The notes below the pieces were generated by a model. It ran no database searches, was not told where the DNA came from, and saw nothing but the letters and a program-made list of their open reading frames with translations. A DNA stretch of 64,000 nucleotides, taken from contig JABYQR010000162.1 of NCBI GenBank assembly GCA_022592445.1, positions 34,391-98,390 on the forward strand, given 5' to 3'. The stretch comes from Cytidiella melzeri (Eukaryota; Basidiomycota; Agaricomycetes; Polyporales; Irpicaceae). This document shows, in pieces, positions 54,078 through 64,000 of this stretch. Every line of letters begins with the position of its first letter. Position 1 is the stretch's first letter. A program made the translations under genes and the position numbers.

Positions 54078-55204
54078 TCAATCGTCCCTTTTCCATGTCT
54101 TTCCAAACTCCTTTTCTTTCATACCCCAACTTCTCTTTTGGCCATGGCAGCGCCTTGATTCATTTTCTTTACAATTATGCTCGTCTTCTCACTTTCAACA
54201 ACTCCCCTAGCGCCAATGATGCACCTGGTAGTGCTGCACGTTTCCCTAACCTTTTATTCTTGTCTATGGCAGTCATAATGGAGTTATTCCGACATGTCAT
54301 GGAGGCGTGTGAAGACAACAAGGTCTACACCATCCAGATCAACACGGGGGATTTCACATGTAACCATACGTATCAGAGTCCCAGATGCCGCAGGGCCTTC
54401 TGCCAAATGGCGCATTTGCGGCTTGTTTGGGAGCACCCCGACCACAATGGCTTCATCGACAAATGGTTCAACGTTCCTGACCCCATTAACCACGCTTGCA
54501 CATTCACACCCTCGCCAATCATCGAATACACCACCATGCCTGGAGATCAACCTGACTGGGCCAACGCTACCATTCAGGGTAGCACCCAGACGTTTCTCAT
54601 GGTCTTCCGTTGACAAATCCCCCCGTCTTTGGAAATCGAGCAGATGAACTGGACTGTGAAAGGGCCATGGCTACGGGCAGTACAAGATCGAGAATTTCTC
54701 CATGCTAGAACTATCCCCACTGCACAACTTCCTCTCGAGTTAGCTGCCACCAAACAAATGGTTCAACAGCTTGCCGCCTCACAGGACCAACGGGTATCAC
54801 GGTCTCGCTTTGATCTCATTTTGTGGGAATGGTTGGCACGGCTGGAGCGACTTCAAAGGGATCAGGATCTTTGTCTTTGCACTACAGTCATACGGCACAA
54901 AGCAGCATCTATCAATGCCCAGGCCAACACTCATTACTACCGAGTCCCACGTCCTTCTCTGGCTTGGTCCAGAACAGAGAATGAGCCACAGGTCAAACAC
55001 TCTCGTCAACAACGTTGCATGACTCCCCCTACCCCCACACCACCTCCAATACCACCAGCTCCCACTCCTGCCAACGCTCCATTTACCAGACTAAGGACAG
55101 TACCGGCCCTCGTTGAAGACAATGATACCACACCAGAGTCTCCTCCTTCACCGTTGACTCCTCTCACTGACAACAATGCAACACTTGCAAACAACAAGTC
55201 TTAA
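54074..55204 (+). CDS. A3 post-pol ORF3, interrupted by one TGA
   Basis: The first part, 179 aa (54,074-54,613), starts MINRPFSMSFQTPFLSYPNF and has a Cys group (FTCNHTYQSPRCRRAFCQM) and WANATIQG; NHT and NAT are potential N-glycosylation sites. After the TGA the same frame continues 54,614-55,204: EQMNWTVKGPWLRA, KQMVQQLAASQ, FDLILWEWLARLERLQ, then a Pro/Thr-rich tail ending NNATLANNKS, 12 bases before the LTR. A1 has the TGA at the same codon, so it may be two genes or a readthrough product. No family is recognised. Confidence 0.55.
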
Positions 55205-55215
55205 AGGGGAGGTAA
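55201..55215 (+). other. Polypurine tract of A3
   Basis: AAAGGGGAGGTAA directly precedes TGTTACGAAT of the 3' LTR. The same string is found in A1. Confidence 0.8.
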
Positions 55216-55899
55216 TGTTACGAATGGTCTTTACACCCTATTATTTTTCTTTACTTCTTCAATTATCTTGATAACTAGTTATCTTCTTTACAAGTGCCTT
55301 GACAATCCAACTTGTCCTTCCTTCATCATTTCCTGATCCACATCGCCTCCGTTCAACACAGACTATTATGTCATTAGTTGTCTCCTTGTGTCCATTCAAA
55401 CCTCGGACCTAACTCCAATTGGTTACCATTGCCTTGGTGCAACCCTCGGCCTCTCCATAACTCTGTTACCACTCCATCGGGTCCAACCCCGTCTATCCCC
55501 TGTTTTGGGTTCAACCCCTTCTGTATTGATCTTTGCCTCATGTTTCACCTTTCTATTGTCCCTTGTTCCCGCACCTTGACGGTCTTTTCTCTTATTGGCT
55601 TTCCAAAGTAGTGGATGTTCTCTATGTATTGTTCTTCCTTTCTATGTCTCCGATTTGCTACCACTACTTCGGACTGCTCCAAAAGTAGTTAGGTCAACAT
55701 GTATGAATAGCCGCTAGACATGGGGCTAGAACCTCAGTCTATCCACTTTGTATCAATATTCCTTCTATCAAACCATCATCTGTCTGCCGCTGTGCTTAAC
55801 AGTGACCGCGCGGCCTAGACCATCATCTGACCTTGTGTGTAGCTACACCAAGGGGTTCTGACTTGACAACTTGTCCCTTGACAATAGTCAGTCTTAACA
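55216..55899 (+). repeat. LTR-A, 3' LTR of A3
   Basis: 684 bp, TGTTACGAAT..AGTCTTAACA. It differs from the 5' LTR by many substitutions, so the two are not products of a very recent insertion, or they come from different copies. Confidence 0.92.
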
Positions 55900-56536
55900 G
55901 GATACATGTACTTGGCCCTCCAATGGCAAAAGCGCGCATTAGCCAACAACTCATAGCAAATGCTAGGTTGCTGGAATGCATATATGTAAAAATGACTGAT
56001 GCCATGAGAATGGCAGGGTTAGAAGTGGAAGGGGATAAGACAGAACTTATCCACTTCAGAATTAGTACCAAACCTTGGAGCCCAGAAGAACCTTTAGGCC
56101 CAAGTGTAAATCTGCCAGGCCCTAACAGGACGGTGATAATCATTAAGCCTAAGGAGGTTGTATGCTACCTGGGCTTCTTTTTCACTCCTAGACTTACATG
56201 GAGGGAACACATAAGACGGTATGCTAACAAGGCGTGTAGTACTGTCAATGTGTTGCAATTACTTGGTAATTCACAACGAGGATTCAATCCTTATCATAAG
56301 AGACGGTTATACCTCTCTAATGTGCTTCCAGTCCTACTCTACGGTGCACAACTGTGGTGGGATCCCAATTGGAAGCGACAGAAATGGATTGCAAAAGAGC
56401 TTCAACTTGCTCAGTCGCGAGCTGCGAGGTGGATCACAGGTGGCTTTAAGACCACTCCGATTGGTGCACTTGAAATGATGGCTGGACTCATTCCCATCCA
56501 ACACCAAGTAGACAAGTTTATGTTAAAAGCTGCTCT
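55900..56536 (+). pseudogene. LINE reverse transcriptase, C-terminal part
   Basis: Open frame: RMAGLEVEGDKTELIHF, VVCYLGFFFTPRLTWREHI, YLSNVLPVLLYGAQLWWD, AQSRAARWITGGFKTTP, ALEMMAGLIPIQHQVDKF. These are the conserved C-terminal blocks of LINE RT (the KTELIHF-like box, LG..LD..LTW box and P.L.YG box). The catalytic YADD part is upstream and missing. The frame stops at the solo LTR and resumes at 57,254 (AALRVRTVH, then a TGA). Confidence 0.88.
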
Positions 56537-57253
56537 TGTCACAGATTCTCAATGTTTCTACAAGACTTGCCTTACCAGGCAACGGTATTATTGGGAATAC
56601 TTAAGCGCTTGTCAAGCGCTTATCCAGCGCTTATCCGGCGTCTATTTAGGCGCTTATCCAGCGCTTATCTGGCGCTTATCAGGCGCCTATTCCGGCGCTT
56701 ATTCTCAGTGCCTATCAATTGATGCGCTGATGCGCCTCCTGTCTCTGATGCGCTCCTTTCCTTATCTGTGTATCACATGATAGAACTCTCTGGAACCTTG
56801 TGGAACCTGCTGGAACTATGATGTCATAGTATAGAACATTCCATTAGATGATGTCATAGTTCATAGAACCTTCTGGAAAAGTTTAGCCTTGTCTTAGAAC
56901 AAGCTAGAACAAGTCTAGCCTTGGGACTGGGTCATGGGGTCAGGTCATGGGGACAATTGCTATTGGTTGATTATTGAAGTGGCACCACTAGGGCATAGGG
57001 CATGCTTAGTAAGGTAGATTACTTCGCTTACTCATGTAGGTATTAGGGGTCTTAGGGTAGTACCTGGGGTCCTCCACTTCATGTATATATAGAGGCACTC
57101 CTGAGGGCATATCCCCTCAGTCTTATCCACTCTGTTGAACCAGGACTACTCAGTACCCACCAGTACTTCGCTCACCACCACTCTTACTCTCTATCTCACC
57201 ACATTCCCCTCAAGTTAACCAACTTATCTGGTGAGTGTAGCATTACTGTTACA
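56537..57253 (+). repeat. Solo LTR-B in the LINE
   Basis: 717 bp, TGTCACAG..CTGTTACA, with a perfect TSD GCTCT (56,532-56,536 and 57,254-57,258). U3 has an array of GCGCTTATCC-like units (56,603-56,707) and two TGATGTCA sites (56,819-56,826, 56,849-56,856). A TATATATA box is at 57,084 and AGTCTTATCCA at 57,119-57,129, 35 nt later. Confidence 0.95.
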
Positions 57254-59266
57254 GCTCTTAGAGTGAGAACAGTGCATTGAGGTCACCCTCTCTGGGCTTA
57301 TCTCCCGGCAGAGTGGGAGACAAACAATGCAAATTGTTGTATGCCTTTTGCTTTGGGAGCACAACGATATAAAGTGGATTTGCCTTTGGCGCACTTTCAT
57401 AGAATAGGGATGACTTCAGACGAAGCCTTTGACCCTGTTGATATTGAAAATTGGCCTGGTAAATGCTTTCTTGATGAGTTCCAGGACAGAATTAAGTTCT
57501 TTGTGGATGCACCAACCAAATCATCCAATGACTTCAAGTCATGGGTGGATGGAGATCTGAAACCTTGGATTGAGTTCACAGAACATAGTGAAGACATTTG
57601 TTCAGTTTGGACTGTTGGATCTCTTATATGGGATGGGTCTGCAAGGAGACGCAAGTCAGGAGCAGCCTGGACTACACGACACATGGGTGTAACCCTTACT
57701 AGGAAACACACCCCTATGGGCAATTCTGGCGTATATGACGCTGAAATTTGCGCTCTTGCTATGGGTATTAGCAATGCTGTAACGAACATTCCTGATAGCA
57801 TAACTGAATTCCACCTCTTTGCTGACAACAAATCTGCATTACAATCCATCCTGAAACCAAATGTTGGCCCGGGACAGATGATGCGTCTGGTAGTGTGCCG
57901 AAGGGTGCGAGACTTCTTGAGCGCAAACCCTGCACGCTATGTGGGACTGCATTGGGTACCAAGTCACATTTGCCTTGCACTCAATGAGGACATGGACAAA
58001 TTTGCCAAAGAGGCTACAGAAAAACCACAAGCAAGATTTACCTCGTGGAGTGTGGCACGTCAAGACAAAGATGCACTGGCTATTAAACGGTGGCATTGTC
58101 TTATGAAAGACTTTAATTACAAAGGGCACAGCAACGTTATTAAAACGTCTGAATTCGAGGGAGTGACACCAGTGGCTAAACAACATTGGTGGTTTAAAAA
58201 CCTTGGTGGAGCTCAGTCAGCATTGTATAACGTTGATAAGCCAGATAATACAGTGGGTGTGGCGGATTATGCTGCTGCTACATGACTCATCTCAGGACAC
58301 ATGCCTATTGGCAAGTTCCATGAAAGATTTCACCTGGAGGGCCCTGCGGAATGTGCGTGTGGTGCTATTGAAACTCGAAAGCATCTGCTGGAAGAGTGCC
58401 TTTTGTGGTATTGTGCTTGGAGACCACCTGACCCATACAACCAAGAGGAATTAGCAGCTCTTGCAGGTATTGATTCTGCAGATTTCCAAAACTGCACACA
58501 GCCATTTGGACAAAACAAACTCCTTGTGTTTCTGATCATGAACCCCATGGCAGGAACTTTTGAATGGGCTAATCTGGTGGAAACAAGAACCTCATATTTA
58601 GCTGCAAATTGTTTCAACTCCTACGCGGTAACACAAGTGTGGGTTGAGACAATACTTGAACAAACCGTGTTTGATGCCCATACCAAGTGGAAACCAATTG
58701 ATTACAGCCCTAAATCCCACAGGCAGTTTATGCGTGAGGTGTGGAGATCAGGCCATGAGTGGACTATAAGGACGCTCATACACAAAGGGGAGGCTTCTGA
58801 GGAGCAGAGGCGTGACCCAATATTGAAGGTGAAGAAGCCAAAGGAGAAACATATTCCAGCGGATGATCACCATGCCAAGGCGGAAGCTGAGGCCAAAGCT
58901 AGGTCAGAGGAGGACTGGGCAAAGTTTGTCGAGTGGTTTTTCAAAAATCTAACAGACAACCTGGAGTTCAAATCTCCATACTCCAGTTGGTGGGGACTGC
59001 AGAGGGAGCGGCAATACCTTGCTAATGGAAGGCCAGTGGATGCGCTGGATTTCGGAGAGGATGAGTTTTGCCTTCCTGTGGCAAACCATGATTCCAATTT
59101 GAGACGCTATGGTCATCATGAGAAAGGTGGCAAGGTCGACCCCTTGTTGTCGGAATCTACGCGGTGGCAGGTGAACCCCAGTCAGGCAGGACGTTTGGCC
59201 TGGGGGGGAGCCCACGGATGCGGGTTGAGGTGTTCTCTACCCTGCATCTGGCAAAGAAACCCTTAA
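57254..59266 (+). pseudogene. LINE RNase H and C-terminal domain
   Basis: RNase H: VGSLIWDGSARRRKSGAA (metal-binding Asp), NSGVYDAEICALAMGI (Glu), LFADNKSALQSIL (Asp), VGLHWVPSHICLALNEDMDK (His and Asp). After a TGA at 58,283 the frame continues with HMPIGKFHERF, ECACGAIETRKHLLEECLLW (a CxC..H..C zinc motif typical of LINE C-termini), and a Lys/Glu-rich region (EEQRRDPILKVKKPKEKH). The unusually long C-terminus extends to 59,266. Stops at about 57,285 and 58,283. Confidence 0.88.
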
Positions 59267-59704
59267 TCTCAGAGAGTGTGAAAGGGCTTTTGAGTGCCAT
59301 GACCTGGCATGTTGGTGAATGTTTTGTTTTTTAAATGGAGGGAGGGTTATTTTCTCTTTCTGCGTAGTAGCAACAACACGCTTAGACGGGGCTAAGTCAT
59401 CAGGCCTAGGACATACCACATTTATCCGTCTTGAAAAAATGTCAGAAAATAGCAGTTGCAGCGGGCACTCGCAGCCGCAGGCCACCACGGAGCCGGGGGT
59501 CTATGTCTCCCTTTCTGTCTTGGGCGGTGCCTGAACACCACTGCCTCGCTGTCCAGTCCACACCACTCATCTGAGGACTGTATAAAACAACCCACAATCG
59601 GGGCAGGCGCTGGCAGCCACTTCGTGTTTTCAGACTATGGTCTCACATGTAACTACGTTACGCATGGACCTTTATAAACTTAGATAAAAAAAAAAAGAAA
59701 AAAG
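59267..59704 (+). other. LINE 3' untranslated region and poly-A
   Basis: No gene. It ends in an A-rich tract (59,686-59,704) directly joined to B2 RT sequence, as expected for target-primed integration. Confidence 0.7.
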
Positions 59705-62200
59705 ATCTTATGTCATGGTGTATCTCGACAATATCCTCATCTTCACAGAAGACAAGAAGGAAAACTGTTGCATCACACAGGAAGTGCTCAATCGTCTACG
59801 CGAGAACAATCTCTTTGCCAAACCAGAAAAATGCTTTTTTGAGAAAGATTGCATTGAGTACCTAGGCATGATCATTTCTCACAGAAATATTGAGATGGAT
59901 TCAGCCAAACTCACCGGAGTTACAGACGCTGCAACCTGAAAAGGTTAAGCAAGTCCAAGCCTTCTTAGGCTTTGCCAACTTCTATCAGTGTTCTATTAAG
60001 AACTCTGCTAAATATGTGAAACTGCTCACCATTCTGACAAAGAAGGACCAATAATAAATCTGGAAAGATGCTCAGGAACAGGCCTTCCAAAGTCTGAAAA
60101 AGGTCTTTACGTCAGCACCCATTCTGAGTATACCAGATGACAAAAACCCTTTCTGTCTGGAAACAGACGCTAGCGACTTCGCTACAGGAGTGGTATTATC
60201 ACAACTGGATCCAGCTGACAAGCTGTGGCATCCAGTAGCCTTCTACTCTAAATCACTCAATGTCTATGAACATTACTATAAGATATACAATAAACAGTTG
60301 TTGGCTATTATCTGCACCCTGGAAGAGTATTGTCAACATCTGGAGGGACATCCAATTACCGTAGAAATATGGACGGATCATCAAAGCCTGAGATATTTCA
60401 GGAATGCTCAGAAGCTGACTCGGAAACAAGCGCAATGGGTGTTATATCTTATGCAGTTCAATTTTGTGCTCTGGCACAAACCCAGAAAGACCATGCTTAC
60501 CGCAGATCCTCTGTCCAGGAGGCCAGATCATGAAGAGGGGGTAAATTCCCATAATGAGGACAAAATCCCCTTAAACCCGAGGCTCTTTGCCATCTCTACT
60601 ATCAAAAACTCTCATGACACGCCTATTGAAATCCTAAGGGTCAAGGAAGCACTCATGAACAACAAAGTTACCAAGGACTATCAGCAGTTACTTAACTCTG
60701 GTCCTAGGGAGCTCAAGAAATCACTAGAGGAATGGAATTTTGAGAACGGATTACTCCTATACCGTGGAAAATTCTACATCCCCAAGGATCAGAAATTAGA
60801 TCTGAGACACCAAATCATCCAGATGCATCACGATCTACATTCTGCCGGACATCCTGGCAGATGGAAAACATACGAACTGATCTCGAGAAACTACTGGTGG
60901 CTAGGTTTAACCACCAATGTCAAGAAATACGTGACAGGCTGTGACACATGTCAGCGAATGAAGACTCGTCCGCAACAGCCTTATGGACCACTCATCCCTA
61001 ATCCGGTTCTGGCCGAACCATGGGATATCATGACCGTCAACTTGATTACTCAGTTACCGGAGTCTGATGGCTTCCATGCTATCTGCGTAGTTGTAGACCA
61101 CCTTACTAAAAGGGCGCACTTCTTCCCTATTGTAAACGAGTTCTTGGCGAAAGATCTTGCAGCTCTACTCTATGAGTGGGTTTGGACCCTTCATGGGTTA
61201 CCTTTGCAGATCATTTCCGACCGAGGTCCACAATTTGCAGCAGATTTATTCCAGGAATGGTGTAAAATGCTAGGGATAGAATCTACAATGACTACCACAT
61301 ATCATCTGCAGACTGATGGTCAATCTGAACAGGCTAATCAAACACTGGAACAGTATCTGTGTTTTTACGTTGATTAACTACATACTACATGATAACTGGG
61401 CTAGACTGCTCAGCTCAGCTGAGTTTGCATACAACAATGCAGCGCACGAGGGAACTAAGCACTCGCCTTTCTACCTCAAATACGGCAGATACCCTAGAGC
61501 TGGTCCAACACTCACTAAGGACCTGAAAAGGTCTGACATGAATGACATCATGTGGAACTGCTTGCAAGCCCAAGAGCATGCTAAGGTGGCATTACAACTT
61601 GGGGCTGAACACATGAAATGGTACTATGACCAGCACATTCAGAAGGTCCCCTTCAACAAAGGCGATCAGGTCATGCTAGATCTGAGAGACTACCAAAAGT
61701 TTGGACATAAGCTGTCAGCCAAGTACTATGGTCCATTCAAGATTGCTGAAAAGCTCTCGCCAGTCACATTCAGACTGGAATGGCCTGAATGTTCACCAAG
61801 GATACATCCTGTATTCCATGCAAGCAAGTTGGTACCATACAACAAACCTGAATATGAAAGCCAAAAGCTGGAGATGCCTCCGCCAGACATCATTGACGGA
61901 GAAGAAGAATACAAAGTCCAGAAGATTCTCAAGTCAAGACATACAGGTTGTGCCAAAAAGCTTCAGTATTATATACGCTTGAAAGGCTACAGACCAAACG
62001 ATGACATGTGGGAACCTGTAGAAAACATCACATATGCTCAAGAAGCAATCAAGAAATTCTACAATGATCATCCCCGAGCTATCTGCTCAGCTAAATCTAA
62101 TGTGGATAAGTTACAAAAAATACACCATGGATCATCCACAATCCAATGATGCAACCGAGGAGGGTACAGACTAGACTACCATCAGCCAATGAGGTGATAA
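59705..62200 (+). pseudogene. Element B2: 3' half of Ty3/gypsy pol
   Basis: It starts inside RT (VMVYLDNILIFTEDKK; YLDN instead of YLDD), with FFEKDCIEYLGMIISH and a frameshifted stretch 59,930-60,190. RNase H (HYYKIYNKQLLAI, WTDHQSLRYF, LTADPLSRRPD) and integrase (CDTCQRMK, MTVNLITQLP with the first catalytic Asp changed to Asn, SDRGPQFA, LQTDGQSEQANQTL) follow. A frame change near 61,375 precedes an intact chromodomain (EEEYKVQKILKSRH, DDMWEPVENITYAQEAI). It is very similar to B1. The 3' UTR stops at 62,200, where an inverted LTR-B begins. Confidence 0.92.
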
Positions 62201-62568
62201 TGTAACAGTTAAGGTTACACTCAGCAGATAAGTGTTAAACTTGTGGGGGAGATAGTGAGATAGAGAGTAAGAGGTGTGGTGAGTGAAGTACTGGGGAGTA
62301 CTGAGTAGTCCTTCCTCAATAGAGTGAATAAGACTGAGGGAATATGCCCTCAGGAGTGTCTCTATATATACATGAAGGGGAGGACCCCAGGTACTACCCT
62401 AAGACCCCTAATACCTACATGAGTAAGCGAAGTAATCTACTTTACTAAGCATGCCCTATGCCCTAGTGGTGCCACTTCAACAATCAACCAATAGCAATTG
62501 TCCATGACCCAGTCCCAAGGCTGGACTTCTCCAGAAGGTTCAAAGAACTATGACATCATAGTTCCAGC
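62201..62568 (-). repeat. LTR-B fragment in reverse orientation
   Basis: It starts TGTAACAG (the LTR end, reversed) and runs to GACATCATAGTTCCAGC, then similarity stops. It lies head-on against the B2 3' UTR instead of in the orientation of a true 3' LTR, so it is a separate, truncated insertion or the product of an inversion. Confidence 0.88.
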
Positions 62569-62762
62569 TAGTGCTCTGCAAAAATACCATTATAATGCAA
62601 TATAATCTCAGAATATCATTAAATACCCATTAAATACTCGCTCGTGGAAATTTTTTTAGAATACGATTACCATTAAATACAATACAATACATTACAATAC
62701 AATACAATACATTACAATACAATACAATACTATTCCTGTATTTAATGGTATTCTAGAATATT
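62569..62762. repeat. AT-rich segment with ATACA microsatellite and hairpin
   Basis: (AATAC)n-like units at about 62,677-62,735, framed by inverted ACCATTAAATAC and GTATTTAATGGT and by AGAATAC / GGTATTCTAGAATA. The whole could form a cruciform, and it resembles a tiny foldback element. Confidence 0.6.
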
Positions 62763-63290
62763 ATGCATGTGACAAGTTTTCAGCACATGCATGTATGTAC
62801 AGCCTCTTTCCTACAATTTGCACTGTTCATGCACCCATACACAGTTTTTCAATGCTGCATAGCTACCTTAATCATTTGCACTGCCTTTGTTTTGCACTGC
62901 TCATGTACTCATACACATTTGTTGATGTTCCAGCTATGTTTTTTATCTTTGTCTCTCCACTAATACAGACTGTTCCCTATGTTTTGCACTGCTCATGCCT
63001 CTATGTACAAGTTTTCATGTTGCATAGCTACCTTGATCATTTGTACTGCCCCTTTTTTGCACTGCTCATGGATTCATACATGTTTCATAGTGTTGCAACT
63101 ATGTGGTCCAGCTATGTTTGTGTGATCTTTGTCTCTCCACTTATACAGACTGTTCCCTATGTTTTTTGCACTGCTCATGCATCTATGTACAAGTTTTCAT
63201 GTTGCGTAGCTACCTTGATTATTTGTGCTGCCCCTGTTTTGCACTGCTCATCATATTACCCTGGTTGAAGGACTTTGTCATTGCATTGTA
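62763..63290. repeat. Three degenerate tandem copies of a 170-180-bp unit
   Basis: The units share CATAGCTACCTTGATCATTT, TTTTGCACTGCTCATG and GTCTCTCCACTTATACAGAC; TGTTCCCTAT recurs at 62,971 and 63,151 (period 180). Open frames here (Phe/Cys/His-rich) are products of the repeat and not credible genes. Confidence 0.75.
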
Positions 63291-63291
63291 A

Positions 63292-64000
63292 AGCGGAACA
63301 AGGATGTCCAGCTTAATGCCAATGATTGTCAAGTGGGCTGTGGTCTTCACGTAGGACATCTTGTTGTGCAGTAAGTGCCATATTTTCTCACAGCTTGACA
63401 GCACATTGACTATCAGAAGAGAGCTACTATTTGGCCTTGGACTAGTAGTTAGCCCAGAAGAGGAAGATCTGTACATTTGTGCTCGTGACGTACTTGTCAA
63501 TGAAGCAGAAGATGAGGCTGGAGAAGCTGTGTTAGACAGAGAGGCCTCTGAACAGGAGAAGCTACCAGATAACAATGAGAGTGATACTGACTCAGAGTTG
63601 TCTGAGGCTGAAATTGCCAGCAGTGATGAGGACATGGGAGAGGCAGTCACTAGTACTAAGAGGATGTCAATAAAAGCAAAACAGCAACCAACTGTTGCTG
63701 ATAAGGTAAGACACTGTTCCTTAAATTACTTGAGCTAATAAAGTGGTCAGCTCCATGCTATTGTGGTAGTTGTTCTGCAAAGTGAGCCACGGCACAAGAA
63801 AATGTGTCAGATCATCCAGAAAATGTGCAGCACAGAGCATCATCATCTTAATCTTATATGTGGTATGCCCATCTGGTGGAACACAACTCTGGCAGAGATT
63901 GAGCGGGGCATTCTTCTTCAAAATGTATGTGCATTCTTGGCATTCTCCAGAGAACTTTGACTCTGTACTAAGTTTATCCTAGACTATCACATTCTGGGTT
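63292..64000 (+). CDS. Probable hAT-type transposase, partial
   Basis: Exon ending VGCGLHVGHLVVQ (about 63,370), which resembles the CFAHILNLVVQ box of hAT transposases. A GTAAGTGCC..ATCAGAAG intron (about 49 nt) leads to an acidic segment (LPDNNESDTDSELSEAEIAS) and QQPTVADK. A GTAAGA..TAATAAAG intron then leads to VVVLQSEPRHKKMCQIIQKM and MPIWWNTTLAEIERGILLQN, similar to the RWNSTY-ML block. It runs off the window. Upstream exons are not resolved. Similarity is by eye only. Confidence 0.5.

Larger units (their letters stand above)
46613..55899 (+). mobile_element. Element A3: Ty3/gypsy retrotransposon with post-pol ORFs
   Basis: LTRs at 46,613-47,275 and 55,216-55,899. The plus strand holds gag, an unknown ORF, protease, RT, RNase H (partly deleted), integrase with chromodomain, then a module of ORFs 1-3, polypurine tract and 3' LTR. 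The flanks differ (CACGA left, GGATA right), so there is no TSD. The left flank is the broken gene and the right flank is inside a LINE. A3 may be a recombinant of two A-family copies. A 420-bp foldback element is inserted in pol. Confidence 0.9.
55900..59704 (+). mobile_element. LINE (non-LTR retrotransposon), 5'-truncated
   Basis: The 3' part of ORF2 (RT C-terminus, RNase H, Cys/His motif), 3' UTR and poly-A at 59,686-59,704. It is split by a solo LTR-B (56,537-57,253, TSD GCTCT). RT plus RNase H and a C-terminal CxC..H..C motif fit the Tad1/I-like groups of fungal LINEs. The left side starts directly at the A3 LTR; the right side ends in B2 RT. So the LINE inserted into B2, and A3 later came to lie in the LINE. 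Confidence 0.85.

Noticed and set aside
53531..55204. Calling the A-family post-pol module an envelope gene
   Set aside because: No signal peptide plus furin site plus fusion peptide arrangement; the membrane helices are in separate small ORFs.
62763..63291. Phe/Cys/His-rich frames in three versions
   Set aside because: Products of the 180-bp tandem repeat with no start or family support.

Overview
The window is eukaryotic and looks like the genome of a basidiomycete fungus, most likely an agaricomycete. The reasons are chromodomain-bearing Ty3/gypsy elements, a LINE with RNase H, short introns (about 45-60 nt, GT..AG), and a gene of the 2OGFeDO JBP1/TET oxygenase family, which is known to be expanded in Agaricomycetes. 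No rRNA, tRNA or conserved housekeeping gene was recognised. Almost everything is transposon-derived, and most copies are broken.

Left part (1-29,700): a nest of LTR retrotransposons, resolved by matching LTR ends and target-site duplications (TSDs). A1 (minus strand) is the outermost. D1 (1,941-28,533, minus, TSD TCCAG) sits inside A1. Three insertions sit inside D1: a solo LTR of family C (4,105-4,863, TSD AGTCA), full-length element E (6,296-14,138, plus, TSD CTCAA/CTCAG) and full-length element B1 (14,717-25,802, minus, TSD CTGCC). E carries a CACTA-like 646-bp element in its 3' LTR. B1 carries a second solo LTR-C, another LTR (family F) and a 1.6-kb insertion in its 3' LTR. In each of families A, B, D and E the putative first 8-11 nt of the transcript are complementary to a site just downstream of the 5' LTR, as in self-primed Tf1/sushi elements.

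Middle (29,701-46,612): the only region with non-retroelement genes. A 13.7-kb block is bounded by near-identical inverted repeats of about 105-112 bp. It holds several spliced hypothetical genes, a TET/JBP-type dioxygenase gene (minus, about 35.7-36.9 kb) and a gene with a Zn(II)2Cys6-like cysteine cluster. Its transposase, if there is one, was not recognised. A further broken, spliced gene lies to its right.

Right part (46,613-64,000): A3, a second A-family element with both LTRs but no TSD. It carries a 420-bp foldback element in pol and a three-ORF module after integrase that is also present in A1. It is followed by a 5'-truncated LINE (RT, RNase H, poly-A) interrupted by a solo LTR-B with TSD GCTCT, the 3' half of a second B element (B2), short tandem repeats, and the start of a probable hAT transposase running off the right edge.

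Coding regions of the retroelements carry stops, frameshifts and lost catalytic residues, so none of them looks autonomous as read here.
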